DNA of 64,000 nucleotides, from assembly GCA_002633025.1 (NCBI GenBank), contig NMRB01000357.1:119736-183735 (forward strand), in the 5' to 3' direction. Under the pieces are notes generated by a model. That model was not told the origin of the DNA. It saw nothing but the letters and a program-made list of their open reading frames with translations, and did no database searches. The position numbers and the translations under genes were made by a program. The stretch comes from Notospermus geniculatus (lineage: Eukaryota > Nemertea > Pilidiophora > Heteronemertea > Lineidae). Below, piece by piece: positions 49,469 through 61,229 of this stretch (position 1 is the stretch's first letter; each line of letters opens with the position of its first letter).

Positions 49469-49567
49469 ACATGCTGACAATCTACAGAGGCAGTGAGTTT
49501 CCAATGAGGAATTGCAAGCAAACATTTAAAGCATTATGGTTTACTGCATCACAAAACACCCCCTTAA

Positions 49568-49864
49568 AGGTGCTCTAGTTCGAATTGTAAACATTACAGT
49601 TTGTTTATTTACATGGTTGATTATAATAGTTATTTTTCCTCGGACAGGTGGCAGCACCGTGTATACCAAAATATTAATGTTATCTATTTTTATATCTATC
49701 TTGATAAATATTCTTGTAACTGAAATATATTTATGATTTTACGCTCAAAAACAAACAAAAAGTTGTGAAAGGCGAGATTTAATTCGATTTTATCTGATTT
49801 GTTAGTACCAGAAGTTGACAATATGTGGAACACCGTAATGTTTACAATTCGAACTAGAGCACCT
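49568..49864. mobile_element. piggyBac-like MITE, TTAA TSD
   Basis: Perfect inverted ends AGGTGCTCTAGTTCG and CGAACTAGAGCACCT, continuing for about 32 bases, are flanked on both sides by TTAA (49564-49567 and 49865-49868). This is the target and TSD of piggyBac transposons. The A/T-rich interior has no transposase. Confidence 0.87.
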
Positions 49865-50023
49865 TTAAACTTGGCAACAGGCTTTTGCTATTATTGCCGA
49901 CTGATATTTATGAGACGCCTCACAGCAAAACCTGTATTTAGTCGCACGAGATATGAACCAAAATAACTGGGAGATAAAGGAAGAAACCAACGTCATCACT
50001 CAGGTTTTATAAGACAGACAATA

Positions 50024-50595
50024 CTGTAAAACGGGAAATTTTTGCGGATGGTTTTTTTCGCGGACTCTCAGTATTTCTGCCCCAGAAAAATATTTCGCGC
50101 CTTTATAATTTGCAGACAGCTCGGCGCCGCAAAAACCGCAAAATTAAAATGCATTGCAACAAATTCACAGTCGTAGACGTGATTTCCCGCCATTCAGGCC
50201 ACCATCATCCTCTATGGGAAGCAGTTTCATTCATAAATACAAGCAGTTTCAAGAGCCCCGAAGTTCCATGTGCTCTTGTTTTGACTGGAGACTGACCACG
50301 TGGCTTTGTTGTGTCTGGTTTGGGACCATAAGTATTCGCCGCTAATGACGGCCGGCTCATCTTCAACGCGAGTATCGGATGATCAGAACAGTATTCTGAA
50401 TGTGGAGTTTACCGAGTTGCAAGTTCAGCGCGATTTATTGGAAAGCACTTAGCATTATGCAAATTGTGTCTTATTTTTGCGGTCGTGCCGACAATGTTGA
50501 ATTGAAAAAATGTTTACGCGTATTAAATTTGCGGATGTGATAGGACCGCAAAGACCGCAAAATTAAAACGTCCGCGAAAATTTCCCGTTTTACAG
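50024..50595. mobile_element. MITE, CTGTAAAACGGGAAATTTTCGC family, TA TSD
   Basis: Ends ctgtaaaacgggaaattt and aaatttcccgttttacag are inverted with flanking TA. The inner gcggatg/cgtccgcg and accgcaaaattaaaa blocks are also inverted. A family with these ends is common in marine invertebrate genomes (general knowledge). Confidence 0.8.
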
Positions 50596-50822
50596 TAAAC
50601 CTTTAGGTCTACTGAAACTGACAAAACGTTGGTCACAACCAGCCAACCAACTTCAGAGTGACTTTAATAACACTGATTTTGTGGTGACGGGTCACATATT
50701 TGGAGAAACTGAAAGTACAGAGAATAGCAAGCCAGGACATTTTCTCAGGCACTTGCACTGGGATAGAACGCCGTATCAAAACGATGACAGTATGAGGTAC
50801 CGGCAGACCTAATCCGCGACGC

Positions 50823-51207
50823 GGCGCTGACTATCAACTCGGTCATAACTGCGTCATTGAAAGTGAGGCTAACGTTATTTTCCAATTAATTCTGAATAGC
50901 ACACCCTGTTTCTAGGCCAAATATAACTAAAACATTGCACTCAATCTCTGATTTTAATTTTCTATCATTAAGTACAGAAGTGCTAAAATATATCTTATGG
51001 CTTTTGAGCAAAAATCTCTGGGGGAACATGATGAATTTATTCGATAAAGTTGACCATTTTAGCGTAAACGATAGGCGAATGGTCGACGTCATGGGTTGTG
51101 AATGACGCAGTTTTTGTAACGTCAGAATGACGCACGACGGCTGATGACGTTCAACAATCGCAAAGGCATGCGCACCTGCGTTTTAACCGAGTTGATGATC
51201 AGCGCCT
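50823..51207. mobile_element. MITE, GGCGCTGACTATCAACTCGG family
   Basis: Left ggcgctgactatcaactcgg and right ccgagttgatgatcagcgcc are inverted with two changes. CGTCA words recur in the interior. Confidence 0.78.
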
Positions 51208-51366
51208 CCTTTTGTTTGCCAGTACCCTATTGAACTTTCAGCAAGATTCTTTCGAGGCTAAAAGCATCAAGAACACTGTAGAAATGAGTAAAGTTCAATG
51301 ATAGCAAGTTGGTCATTCATGCTGTTAGATTATACAACACATTTCCAGTTGAATAGTGATACACAC

Positions 51367-51430
51367 CTTTTCCTCTTGCCTCAAGAGCTTCTTCTAACTC
51401 TTTTATCCGTCTGCACAGGTTCTCCTGTTC
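51367..51430 (-). CDS. Large coiled-coil protein, exon 3 of those seen
   Basis: TTGTTTCAG acceptor, GTGTGT donor, phase 0 in and 1 out. It encodes EQENLCRRIKELEEALEARG plus Lys and one base, a single-helix coiled-coil segment. Confidence 0.8.
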
Positions 51431-51501
51431 CTGAAACAAGAGGAAGATTTTGAGAATTGTTCTAGCGAATACTCTACGCGGCAGCAGCAATGTCGATGAC
51501 G

Positions 51502-51868
51502 CCAGACCCAAAAATATGTCTGTTTGCCGTAACCCGACCGACCCTACCTAAATGGTACCGACCGAAAAATTTTATAGGGGTAATAGCCAATATGTTTTTT
51601 TTTTATGCCCCAAAGGACCCGATTTGCCGACCGGCAATGACAAAGTATGCCGACTTAAAACTTTTTACACTTCAAAACTGAATGCCAATGCGTCATAAAC
51701 CCCGAAAGACATTGTTTTTAAACACTAGTATATTTTTATTTTATTTTGTGGAAATTGCTAATTTTTTTCCACCTCCAACTAAAAAAAATAAAAATATATG
51801 CCTACCTACCTACCCAAGCTATTAGGGCAGGGTAAGGTTACAGCAAACAGACATATTTTTGGGTCTGG
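51502..51868. mobile_element. MITE, CCAGACCCAAAAATATGTC family
   Basis: Left ccagacccaaaaatatgtct and right agacatatttttgggtctgg are perfectly inverted over about 26 bases. The interior is A/T-rich. Confidence 0.85.
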
Positions 51869-52517
51869 CCTGACCTATTACTGGCAGGGCAGGTAAAAAA
51901 GTCCCTTCGTCGATCATTTAGGGGTAGGGGCACAGCACCTCTCTATACACCAAGGATGATGACTTTTACTGGAGGGTAGTGCCCTCTCCCAAACCAAGCA
52001 TCAGAGGCCTCTCTCTGGACTAAGCAGAGGCTTTGAGGAAGGAGTAAGTGGTGTAGATTGTAAAGAATCTTGTCCTTTTCCTGACCAGACCAGCGGATAA
52101 TGCAGTGGCCTCTGAGTGTGATTGATGCTAGTTTTACTGTAGCTTGACAGCTGACCTTGTCTCAGAAGAGTTCAACTTGCACTTCATGTGCCGTCAATTA
52201 AAAAGTAAAGTGTTATTTGTTTTATTGACATTCCTGGATCCATACCTACATGACAATGCATGTGTGCTGATATTGGTACCTACTATAAACATTCTCATCT
52301 CGGGACCCATGCCAGACCCTGTGTTAGTATATCAGATGTCACTGTGACCTTAAATGTACCATTATTCCAATTACTGGCCACCTGGAGCTGTCTGTCACTT
52401 GCTCAAGTTGAGCTCTGTCTCTGCATTATCCGCTCGTCTGTGACCAAAAAAACCCCAACATACTGTTGTGCTGAACATCATCAACAACAGAACAAAACAG
52501 ATGGAAAACAAACATAC

Positions 52518-52670
52518 CTTCAGTTTCTCAGACATTTCTTTAAGACTAGCATCCTTCCTTTCGCGCGAGTTGAATTTTGTTTCAAGGGAGTCAAGTCGGT
52601 CGGATTGTTCCTTTGTGTAAGCGTGTGCCTCCTGCAGGTCCTTCCTCAACGCGGCGATTGTTTCCAAAGC
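52518..52670 (-). CDS. Large coiled-coil protein, exon 2 of those seen
   Basis: CATGTTAG acceptor, GTATGT donor, 51 codons in phase 0: ALETIAALRKDLQEAHAYTK, EQSDRLDSLETKF and NSRERKDASLKEMSEKLK. Coiled coil. Confidence 0.83.
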
Positions 52671-52689
52671 CTAACATGAAGGAGACAGA

Positions 52690-52935
52690 AATTGTATTTG
52701 TATGTTTCTATCTGGGCCAAATCCAAAGTATTATTGGCCCCTGAAGAGGCCATCTCAAGCTACTCATGTTCCTCACTTGGATAAGGTCTCTTACTTGCCC
52801 TTGCAAAGGAACAAACTACAAGGCACCACAGCCTACCGTCCCATGTGATGGACGTGAAGGGCCAGGGATGATATCCTATACGGCCCAGGCTGGATTCAAA
52901 CCCGGGAAGTTAACCACTTGCATTCCGCTACAGGG
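52690..52935 (-). repeat. tRNA-derived SINE (minus copy)
   Basis: Reverse complement shares atccctggcccttcac, tggtgccttgta and atccaagtgaggaacatgag text with the copy at 27594. The head ends with a B-box-like gggtttgaatcc. The two copies are about 80 percent alike by eye. Confidence 0.75.
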
Positions 52936-53491
52936 GTTCCAAAAGATAGATTCATGTCGTATTACAAACTTAAAGATAATGTATCATGACTCTAAGATAA
53001 TATATCACGACTTCATTGTTTACATTCAATGTTTGTAAACATGAATGTTTACATTATGTTATTTTGGACCTTGGGGACATGTCAACCCACAAAATTGAAT
53101 ACTTTCGGTACCAAACAAATTTCTACAGGGACATGCACTAACAAATTACTCATAAGACAAAGAAAGACTGCACACAAAGAAACAAAATGTAAATAAACAA
53201 TGATTTTCGTCGCCCACGAAAATACCGTGATACCTTGTCTTTAAATTCCTGGCTGCAGTTTACCCTAGCTCTGGATGAGCAAAAATTTCTCTCATCCGAT
53301 CGGCATCTATCATGACAGACATGGAATAAAAGATATGGGCAATCCGCTCGCTTCGCTCTTCCACATATTCTGATCATTGGCCTTTATAGATTAGAGGCTA
53401 AACTGTGCAAGTTACTGATTAAGGTTACTTAACTTACTTCAATAATTAAACTGATTGCGCGTGTTAATAAATTAAGTTAATTAATATTTAC

Positions 53492-56400
53492 CCGATTGAA
53501 ATCCTCTTCATGATCCCCACTCATTTCCACAGTCGACTCCAACCCGTTAACTTTCGCCACCAGTACAGCCATTTCTCTCTCAACACCTTCCCGCTTGGTT
53601 CGCTCAATGTCAACTTCACAATTCAACCTCTCTTCAATATTGGATTTTGCCAATTCCAAGTCTTGATTCGCCTTTTCGTACTCCTTTTCCTTCTTTTCAA
53701 ACATCTGGATTTTCTCTTTCAAGTCGCCAATCATTCCATCCTTCAGGGTTAACTTCTCTTCAAGAGCTGTAATCCCTTCCTCTTTCACCCCTCGCGACTC
53801 TTTCAAGGTTTTGATCTCAGCTTGCAGGTCCTCAATAGTTGTCTGCAGGCCATCGACCTGCATTGCCCTACCAACTTTCTGCCCGTTCAACCTCGCTTCC
53901 AAACTCTCCATCTTCTCCTCTTTGCCTGCAATCTCTTTCTGCACGCCCCGTAACTCTTCCTCCAACTTCTCCTTCAGAGATTCAACCTCCTTCAAATCCG
54001 TCTGCAAAGCCTGAACCGTCGACTTGGTCTCATCCAGAGTTGATTCCAGAACAGAAATCCTCCCCTCCTTTTCATTTGATTCAGAAATTTTTTCATCCAA
54101 CTTCTGCTCAACCTGAGATAAATGTTCCACTTCTCCCTGTAAGCCCACAATCTTTTCCTTAGCCTCTAATTTCTCTTCCATCAGATTACGGATTCTGACC
54201 TCCAATACTGTACTTTCTTGTTCATTCTTTGCCTCGCGTCTTCTACATTCCTCAACGACAGCCTCCAGCTCCCGCACCTTCTCACCCAAAGATTCCACTT
54301 CTGCTGACTTCTCATTATTCATTTCTTCAAACTGAGATTTGATTCTTTCCATATCCTCTACTTTCTTCTTCAACGCATCACACTCGTCTGTCAAGTCCTC
54401 TACCTTCTTCTTAAACTTCTCAATATTTTCTTCAGCCTCTAATTTTGCTTCCACCAGATTACGGATTCTGGCTTCCAATACCGTACTATCTTGTTCATTC
54501 TTCGCCTCGCGCCCTCTATATTCCTCAACGACGGCCTCCAGCTGCTGCACCTTCTCACCCAGAGATTCTATTTCTGCCGATTTTTCGTTATTCATTTCTT
54601 CAAACTGAGATTTGGTTGTTTCCATATCCTCTACCTTCTTTTCCAGCACCGTCATGTTTGAAACTTTCTTCTTCAACGCATTACACTCGTCTGTCAAATC
54701 CTCTACTTTCTTCCTAAACTTCTCCATATTTTCTTCAGCCTTTTCCCGATTCTTTATAACGTCAACTACAGTCATTTCGGCCTTTTCAAGTCGAGATTGC
54801 GACACCTTCAACCGTGCCTCCGTCTGCGAGCGCTGTTCCTCTGCTCGTTCTTTGCACCTCGCTTGCCGTGACAACTCCTCATCCATTTCTTCTAGCGATG
54901 ACTCCAACTCCGCTTCCCTGTTTTTCAATTCCTTCAGTGACTTGTCACGTTGCGAAACCTCTTCTAACAAACTCTTTCTTACCGCCTCAAGCTTTTCAAC
55001 ATCTTCTAAATGTGCCTGGACTTGATCAACAACAGCTTCCTTCTCCTTCTTCAGTTCGTCCACAACCCGCTCCAGATTAGCAATGTTCTCAGTCTTTTCT
55101 GCAAGTTCTTGTTTACTGTCTTCCGATTCCTTGGAAACTTCCTCCAACCTGTCCTCCAAACTCATGACTTCACTCAAAGCAGACCTCAGTTCCTCTTTTG
55201 ACCCTTCATAATTCAGTAACTGCTTCTTGGCTGTTTCCAATTCATGTTCCACCTCATTCAATTTTTCTGCTCTCCTTTGAGCAGACTGTAGTTCCTCTTG
55301 AGCCAACCGTAGTTCCTCTTCCAAGCATTTAGCCTGTTGAGCTTGAGCTGTCATCTCATTCAGTTGAACGTCCAATTTTTCTGCTCTCCTTAGAGCTGAC
55401 TGTAGTTCCTCTTGAGCCGACTGCAGTTCCTCTTCCAAGCATTTTGACTGCTGAGCTTGAGCTGTCATCTCATTCAGTTGAATGTCCAATTTTTCTGCTC
55501 TCCTTTGAGTTGACTGTAGTTCCTCTTGAGCCGACCGTAGTTCCTGTTCCAACTGCTTTGACTGTTGAGCTTGAGCCGTCATCTCATTCAGTTGAAAGTC
55601 CAATTTTTCTGCACTCCTTTGAGCTGACTGTAGTTCCTCTTGAGCCGACTGCAATTCCTCTTCCAAGCGTTTTGACTGTTGCGCTTGCACTGTCATCTCA
55701 CTCAGCTGCACCTCCATGACTTCAATTTTCCGCGTATCAGCTCTGACGCCCTCTAACTCGCTTTCAAGCTCCAGACGCCTGCAGGTCTCCGCAGCTGCTT
55801 TATCTAATTGCTTAACATGCTCAGACATCTTGTTATTTGCATCAGCCAAGTTTTCCTCCAACGTTTGAATCTTTCTGTTTGCATGATCTAATTCAACCTC
55901 GGCTTCTTGCAATTTGACAAGTTTCACTCCAGACACCTTCAAATCATGTTCAAGCATAGCAATCCTTTTCTTTTCACTCTCCAAATCCTTTTCTAGTTCA
56001 ACAATTTCTGCAGATGACTCCGTCAAGTCCTGTTCTAAGCCGGCAGCCTTTTCGGCTTGTATCTTGAGCACTCCGATCTCACTCTGCAAACCAGTGACCT
56101 TATCAGCCACAACTTTAGTGTCATTTAGTTCCAATTCCAGTGCAACAACTTTGGCACCCTCTTTCTCAGCCTCATCACATTTCTTCCTCAAAACAGCAAT
56201 CTCAGCATGCGCGGCCTCCAAATCATTTTCTAGAACTGCAACTCGCTCTGCTTCTGATCTTGTCTTCTTGAGTTCCTCCGTCAACTCTTCAAGCCCGTCT
56301 CGCTCCCTCTGCACATCTCCCTCCAGCGTTGCTACCTTAGCAGACAAAACCTCTTTAGCCTCCCACGTCTCCTTCTCAGCATCCTCAACTACCTTCAATT

Positions 56401-57585
56401 CATTTCTTGCCTTCTCAAGTTCATTTTCCAACCCCACAGCCCTGTCAGTAACCACCTTCAATTCATTTTGAAGCTCAACAACTCTCCCCAACATTTTTCT
56501 ATCGACATCCTCCATCGACAAAAGCCTATTCTCCATCTGCTCTTCACAGGCCTTTAACTTTTCATACTGGCACTCCAGCCCCGCCTTCGCCGTAACTTCC
56601 CTCTCAAATTTCTCATTCGTTGCATCCAACTCTGTCTTCAACTCCTCGATTAAGGACTTTAATTCTGCATTTCGTTCGACCTCCTCCTTCAAACTCTCCT
56701 CGCACTTCTCAAAATCTTCTTCGAACATGGCTAACTTTGCGACCAAGTTTGCTTTCTCTATATTCTCTCTTTGCAATTCCTCTTCAAGTGCGCAAAATTT
56801 CGTCTTCAAATCATTCAACTCCGTCACTACAGAACCCTTTCTCTCAAGAACACTCTGTGTTTCCTGGAGGTTTTCCTCGAGGACTTGTATCCGATACCTC
56901 AGTATTTCTCCTTCTTCTTTTTCTGACGATAATTTTTTCTCCATTTCTTCATGTGTGTCCTTCACCTCGGACAACCTCTTTTCAGTATCCGTCCTTTCAA
57001 CTTTCGTTACGGAGAGTTCCTGCTTTGTTTCCTTCAGAGCGCTTTCCAAACTACCGACCTTCTCTGACAGTTCGGCAATGATAGTTTCCGCCGAGCCAAT
57101 CTGTCCCTTGGCGCCGCCTAACTCGTCCTTGAGTTTCACGATAATAGCTCCGACTTCACCGTCTAATTCTGCATCATATGAGACATGTGTTTTCGATTCT
57201 AAATCAAAAATCTTCTGCTCCATTAAACACATTTTCTCCTCAGCGCCGCTTCGCACCTCCCGCTCCAAGAAGAGCTCATTCTCAAGCTCCTCTCGTTTCG
57301 TCTCCATCACCGTGATCGACAAGGCATCGTCATTCCTCCCCAGCTTTGCCTCCAATTCCTGTATTCTCTGCCTAGCTTCACTATGCCGTGACTTCTCCGA
57401 CTCGTATCTCGCTAAAGCCTCAGAAACTTTCACTTCGGAATCCTCTAACTGTGCTTTAGTCATCTCATAGTCGCTTGTTTCGGTCTCAAGTTTGGATTTT
57501 AGGTTGTCACATTTCCTTTCCAAGTCTTCTACAATCCGCTCGTATTCGTGAAGATGTGTTTCATTGGCTTTGTTCAGTTTTATGG
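53492..57585 (-). CDS. Large coiled-coil protein, giant exon (about 1,364 codons)
   Basis: A 4,094-base exon between TCCTTTTTAG at 57586 and a GTAAAT donor after 53492, beginning (A)IKLNKANETHLHEYERIVED. It is almost wholly Glu/Lys/Leu coiled coil with no globular domain. Two internal expansions are clear: a 38-residue unit with QLNEMTAQAQQSK and EELQSAQRR cores in four to five copies (55255-55720), and a roughly 95-residue tandem pair with VEDLTDECNALKKKV and FEEMNNEKSAE cores (54180-54750). Together with eight downstream exons, all phase-matched, it gives about 1,714 residues. The architecture, long coiled coil plus basic patches, resembles structural proteins such as NuMA-like, golgin or kinesin-tail proteins. 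I do not recognise the family; no motor domain lies in the window. An upstream exon ending in phase 1 is missing. Confidence 0.85.
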
Positions 57586-57642
57586 CTAAAAAGGAGAGAA
57601 AAAGACCAAAAGAGTAAAAGTTTGGAGAAATCAGAAGATACT

Positions 57643-57845
57643 AAAGGGGCTGTTAATTTTCGTCACTTGAGGAATCTGAGTTGTCATCCTTGGGAAAACG
57701 GAAAAGGCTATGCACTTGCAAATTGCAGGGATTATTTGTTGTGATGTACAGAATAATCGTTGCAGTTTGCAGCTTCATAGCTTTCTCCGTTTTCTCAAGG
57801 AGTACAACTCAGTTTCCTCAATTGACGAAAATGAAGTCTCTTTGA
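57643..57845. mobile_element. Long-TIR MITE (AAAGGGGCNGTT family), copy B
   Basis: Left ctaaaggggctgttaatttt and right-arm gacgaaaatgaagtctcttt invert over about 90 bases with differences. Same family as 26791-27000. It starts 58 bases upstream of the acceptor of the giant exon, so it overlaps the polypyrimidine/branch region. Confidence 0.8.
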
Positions 57846-58454
57846 AGAGTAGCTTGCAAATATCTCAGGAATGTTTCACGATGAAAAACTGTGAAAAGAT
57901 AAGTTTGTGACAACTCTGAAAACGAATAAACATGGTAAAAAATGGAAGTGCTCAAAATGTGGCTGGTCACCACGAAATGAGTCGTTTTGTGCAGCTGAAC
58001 AAAGGAATGTTATGAACATGTTCGACAGCGTACAACAAAGCTACAATACAGGGGCCTAACTAGGAATTTTGCATGGTAGTCCGCAGGACAACCACTCTTT
58101 CCGCATTTGGTAGTCCTGCTACATTTTTGGTAGTCCTGCCAGTTTTAGTTTAATAAAGGAATTAGCATAGGCCCCTATTCAGATTTTCATGGTAGCCCGA
58201 CGGACTACCGACCTGGCACACTTTGGTTGTCCGACGCAATTTCTGGTAGTCTCGGGCACTCGGACCACTGCTAATTTTGACCCCTGCAATAGCCGAACAA
58301 AGTACAAACCCGAGTCAATCATTGAACAAATTGACTCATTTCGTGGTGATGGGTCACAAATGTGCAAGGGGCCACCTCAAAGCCTGATGTTATAAAATTG
58401 TAAAAGTCTATCAGCTTGGATAACTGTGGATCCAAGTATCAAATGGACGACGAT

Positions 58455-58908
58455 GAGTACAGTAGAAAACGCTAAAGTCGTAGATGCGCAAGTCGGAACA
58501 TCTCCCATCTTTGATGACTTCGAGAAGTCCCGATTTTTTGTGACGTTATTCCAGTAAAAAATAATCGCATAAGTTGGACACTACAAGTTGGATTTTCGGC
58601 TATCTCGGATTAAATGGCCAAATCATTTCTAATACAAGTTGGATTTTCGGCTATCTCGGATTAAATGGCCAAGTCCCTTCTAATACAATTCCAATAAAAA
58701 TCTATCGTGCAAGTTGGATCACACCTCACTCCTCTTCATTTCCTGTGTTTTTATTCAGGCTGGTGCTTTGGATCCATTTCCATCTCGACCGTTTTTGTCC
58801 GACTTTCACACAACTCGGATTTTATCCGACTTTCACAAGACGGATTTCTTCTAAGTCGGATGAAATTGTCTGGTTCACTTGAATTTGACTTATGCATTTT
58901 CTACTGTG
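58455..58908. mobile_element. TIR element, CAGTAGAAAACGCTAAAGTCG ends, with tandem duplicate
   Basis: Left cagtagaaaacgctaaagtc and right cttatgcattttctactg are inverted. A 50-base segment with caagttggattttcggctat and ctcggattaaatggccaa is duplicated at about 58585-58685. Confidence 0.7.
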
Positions 58909-59226
58909 TGCGCAATAAATGTTGAGATGGCCCCAGAAAATATGGTCAGGTGTGCAAGACAAAAGCAACGATTGTGAAGAGTGAAAGGGGATTGTCAGAT
59001 GATTAGACGTGGCGTCAACTTCAACAAGGAAATAATAATACAAAAGTGGATGAACATGAGGTCAACTTCGATTAGGGTAGGGGCAACATGGAGAGTAAAT
59101 ACGTTTTCAAAAAAGTCGCCAATTGTTTCCAAATCTGTAAATACACTGAAAAAAACTTTAGACATGTGTTAACATCAGAAATCATGCTTTCCTTCAATAA
59201 GAAATTTACGAGGAACTCATTGAAAT

Positions 59227-59476
59227 AAAGGCCTATGTACACTATCAACATTTCAAGACACATGTTGGGATACATGTGTCCGACACACCGTGTTGCTGGA
59301 AATTTTGACAGTGTGTACAGAGCAAAAATATTGGCAACATGTGTCCCAACACTGTCGCAACATGTGTCCCGACATGTGTCTAGTGTATACAGGGACAAAA
59401 TTTCTGTGTCCATCTGTGTCGGACACATGTGTCGCGACATGTGTCCTGAAATGTTGATAGTGTACATAGGCCTTAA
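59227..59476. mobile_element. Fold-back, AAGGCCTATGTACACTATC family
   Basis: Left aaggcctatgtacactatca and right tgatagtgtacataggcctt are perfect inverses. The interior is a gtgtcccgacatgtgtc-like internal tandem/inverted array. Confidence 0.82.
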
Positions 59477-60649
59477 TTCAATGCAGCAGCCGCCGGAGGA
59501 TATCTTGACATCAGTGTTTTTTTGCGACGTTGGGGCCTGGGACGGATTTTCCCACATATTTTTCACATATCCTTGAATAAGATGGTTTTCGATGGGCACA
59601 CCCGGTAGGACACTGGCCAGTAATCGGCTGATGTCTGTCGGATTTTGTTCCGACGAGTTGAAAAATGGTTGGCCGATACCGTCCAGTCCCCACTGAAGTC
59701 CCAGCAGGTATCGGCCCGCTTTCTGTCCAGCAATCGGGTGATTTTGTAGATTGGTCGAACATCCAAGGGGACTGGGTCGTGCACCGGTGGGTGGCCGGCA
59801 GGATACCTGTCGGACTTCGACCAGTGTCCGGAGGATATCTGGGCCCCCGGGGACGGCCAAAAATCATCTGATCCACATACTTATGATACATGGTGCCTGG
59901 TGGGGGCCTGACGGGTGGCTGGCGGGAGCCTGACGGGTGTGTCAAGGACTATGAAGGATCCCCTAGCGAGCTGGGTTTCAGCCGCTACTCACCGCAAGAA
60001 AATAACTCCGAGTTATTTTCTTCTGATCACCTAAGTGGTGCTCCACCGAGCTTAGGGCAACCGTAGTACGTCCTCGGGCCACCAGCCAGCAACCCGTCAT
60101 TTTCCCTTTTTTAGCCTGTTCGGGAGTTGGAAACACATCCTTGGCAGAATCGGTGGAAATGTGACTGTAGCATTACCGGTACATGTAGCTCTCAATGTGC
60201 AAACACGAGAAATCACACCTTTCTTGAATAAGAAATTGAAGAGGAACTCATTGAAATAATTCAATGACCTTCTATTATGTCTGCACCAACATCGTATTGC
60301 TTAACCTAAAAGTTACTTTCTTGCCATTGAGCCCACTGCCGGGAGGTCATGGTTACAAATTCCTTGCACCAAAACTGTTTTATACTACATATACAGACTT
60401 GCACTTACTGAATACTCCAATAGCACATGACGAAGACCACAAATTCATACTGAACTGACCTAATAATAAATATACCATCAAATTTGTTATCGCAATGGAC
60501 ATGATTGACAGCGATTTCATCATCCAAATTTGAGGTTGGTCTAGTAAGTTGATAAAATTTTTTGAGTCCAAAACAATTTTTGAGAAAAATAAACAACTGA
60601 CCAAGTGAAGACAACAAATTACTGAAAACACACAATAGGCGAGCTTTGC

Positions 60650-60785
60650 TGGCAGCCATCTTGTCAAGAATTAGGTCATCACCATGGGAATTCTCTTCCA
60701 AACTAAGAGATGATTGGTTCTCCCATCCCCTAGTGGGGAAAAATCCCCATGACGATGACCTAGTTTTGGCAAGATGGCTGCCAGT
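60650..60785. mobile_element. Fold-back, CAGCCATCTTG..AGGTCATC family
   Basis: Left cagccatcttgtcaagaatt and right ctagttttggcaagatggct invert with a few differences, followed by aggtcatcaccatgggaatt and its relative. The ends carry AAGATGGC, the YY1-type motif. Confidence 0.72.
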
Positions 60786-61229
60786 GAAACTCATCCAGGT
60801 TTCCTGCAGGTCTGTTAATAAAATTTAAGACCATTTTAAGACTTTTTTACAGGAAAATTAATACCAGTATGTGGTTAGGCAATGGGCTAGTCACCGCGCT
60901 TGATAGATGACGTAGCCTGCAAAAACAACTCCCTGAGAAAAATAACCAAGTTTTAAAAATTCACCAAACTCTGAAAATGAAATTTAAGACTATTTCAAGA
61001 CCTCAATAGCAAAACCGTGAAATTCCAGACCTTTTCAAGGCCTTGAAAACGTTTTTCATATTCAAGACTTTTTAAGACTTTTCAAAGATGCACGGGAACT
61101 CTGGCATCTATATTCTCGCACCGAGTCCGAGTCTAAGTCACAATCACAATAAACTGTATGGATTAGGTGTGACTGTCCTCATACACAGAGTCCACTCACA
61201 TCAGTGCCCAACACCAGACCCTGCAGTCC

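Larger units (their letters stand above)
57846..61229. other. Intergenic or intronic stretch between two coiled-coil genes
   Basis: The 5' exon(s) of the giant-exon gene should lie here or beyond. I find no exon with a family signature or a matching phase-1 donor. It is filled with repeats: a tggtagtcc-type repeat (58070-58290), MITEs at 58455-58908, 59227-59476 and 60650-60785, and repeated ttcaaggccttgaaaa words near 61030. Confidence 0.5.

Noticed and set aside
53150-53377. Tiny extra exon between the giant exon and the 52670 exon
   Set aside because: The giant exon ends and exon 52670 begins in phase 0, so no intervening exon is needed, and the candidate junctions are weak.
53500-57470. 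Ser/Phe/Leu-rich plus-strand ORFs opposite the giant exon
   Set aside because: Complements of Glu/Lys-rich coiled-coil codons give such composition automatically.
44034-57585. KIF20B/NuMA orthologue assignment
   Set aside because: Only the KRKRRLY-type tail resembles KIF20B, and no motor or other family domain is in the window; coiled-coil similarity alone is not evidence.
59072-59860. Minus-strand ORF of 262 residues
   Set aside because: It runs through a fold-back repeat (59227-59476) and has no family signature.
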